A DNA stretch of 5,218 nt from Prevotellaceae bacterium UBA1746. GTDB lineage: Bacteria > Bacteroidota > Bacteroidia > Bacteroidales > Bacteroidaceae. The stretch's first letter is position 1; each line of letters begins with the position of its first letter. The notes under the pieces are model-generated. The model worked only from the letters and a program-made list of their open reading frames with translations, had not been told where the DNA came from and did not search any database. Positions 4,817 through 5,218 of the stretch are shown here, in pieces. The position numbers and the translations under genes are program-made. The stretch is from contig CAJPJR010000101.1 of NCBI GenBank assembly GCA_905369775.1, forward strand, positions 1 through 5,218, read 5' to 3'.

Positions 4817-5218
4817 TTAGTAATCGGGGGTTTCGTTCTCATCTACTCCCGTAGTGGCGGTTGGAGAACAACTGTTGTGCGGTTCATCTTTTACTTCTAC
4901 GTAGCTGTCTGCGTCAAGATCAATCGCCGTATCGGGTGAAGTAACCATCGCTTCTCGAGTAGCTTGTGCAGACGATTCCACCGAAGATTCGTTGATCATC
5001 GCATCCTGCATCTCGATTGATAGATAACCGTATTTTGAAAGGAGACGTCGGATAACGGTTTTCAATGCCATGGTTTCAAAATTTCCTTCCCAACCCGTTC
5101 CCTTCCCGGTAGAAGTCTCTTGTGCTTTTTCGATAAGCTGTTCAATCGTTGTCTCGCGACGTACGGAAGGCGAAAAACGTTTGGCGTAGGCGGCCACTTC
5201 ATCGACACTCATGTAGAG
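4817..5218 (-). CDS. recT: RecT-family single-strand annealing protein, C-terminal part (5' end outside window)
   Basis: The reading frame is open through the right edge, so only the last 133 residues are visible. The ATG at 5212 is probably internal, because the codons before it (Leu-Tyr) run on in frame and a Tyr-Met-(S/T)-x-(D/E)-Glu-Val stretch is an internal motif of RecT proteins. Visible hallmarks are 'DEVAAYAKRFSPS' (residues about 6-18) and 'W-x-x-(N)F-x-x-MALKTVIRRLLSKYG' (about 43-64), followed by 'LSIEMQDA'. Family knowledge: RecT anneals complementary single strands in phage recombination, usually with an exonuclease (RecE, YqaJ or lambda-Exo type). The last 50 or so residues are acidic, Ser/Thr-rich and probably disordered, as RecT tails often are. 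The stop lies 11 nt before the MBL-fold gene, which suggests co-transcription. A Bet/Erf-type annealase is less likely given the KTVIRRLL motif. The family call is firm; activity and full length cannot be judged from this part. Confidence 0.88.
   Translation of the reverse strand, partial: LYMSVDEVAAYAKRFSPSVRRETTIEQLIEKAQETSTGKGTGWEGNFETMALKTVIRRLLSKYGYLSIEMQDAMINESSVESSAQATREAMVTSPDTAIDLDADSYVEVKDEPHNSCSPTATTGVDENETPDY

Overview
The window reads as part of the early (recombination and replication) region of a Bacteroidetes, probably Bacteroidales, prophage or phage. This rests on three things: protein families I recognise as typical of Bacteroidetes phages (a DUF4494-like protein, a DUF4373/Lin1244-type replication protein, a NinB-like protein of the Bacteroidetes subtype); mostly A/T-rich leaders without Shine-Dalgarno motifs; and moderate G+C. 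I cannot name the genus from the sequence. No 16S, tRNA, integrase or structural phage gene is present, so 'phage' is inferred from gene content and order.

All convincing genes lie on the minus strand and read from right to left as one compact unit. From 5218 down to 2692 comes a recombination block: the C-terminal part of a RecT-type single-strand annealing protein (start outside the window), an MBL-fold metallo-hydrolase with intact metal ligands, a NinB/Orf-like protein, a DUF4494-like protein and a VRR-NUC (PD-(D/E)XK) nuclease. The genes are coupled by gaps of 10-13 nt or by ATGA and TGATG overlaps. From 2681 down to 1043 comes a replication block: a two-domain DUF4373 protein with a repeat-rich linker, whose 3' end overlaps by 104-146 nt the next gene, a conserved-looking protein that I cannot assign a function. 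From 1025 down to 67 lie a protein with two excisionase-like helix-turn-helix modules and a coiled coil, and a small orphan protein after an 86-nt gap that contains a pair of related inverted repeats.

A likely reading, as inference, is that RecT anneals strands, the MBL protein takes the place usually held by a partner exonuclease, the NinB-like protein handles SSB-coated single strands, and the VRR-NUC nuclease trims or resolves branched DNA. The DUF4373 protein would act in origin recognition or helicase loading.

The most interesting signal is a near-identical motif of about 22 residues at the C-terminal ends of two neighbouring proteins that otherwise look unrelated (the unassigned protein and the double-HTH protein). 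It suggests a shared docking peptide or an exchanged module. No promoter, terminator with a T-tract, CRISPR array, RNA gene or insertion sequence could be supported.
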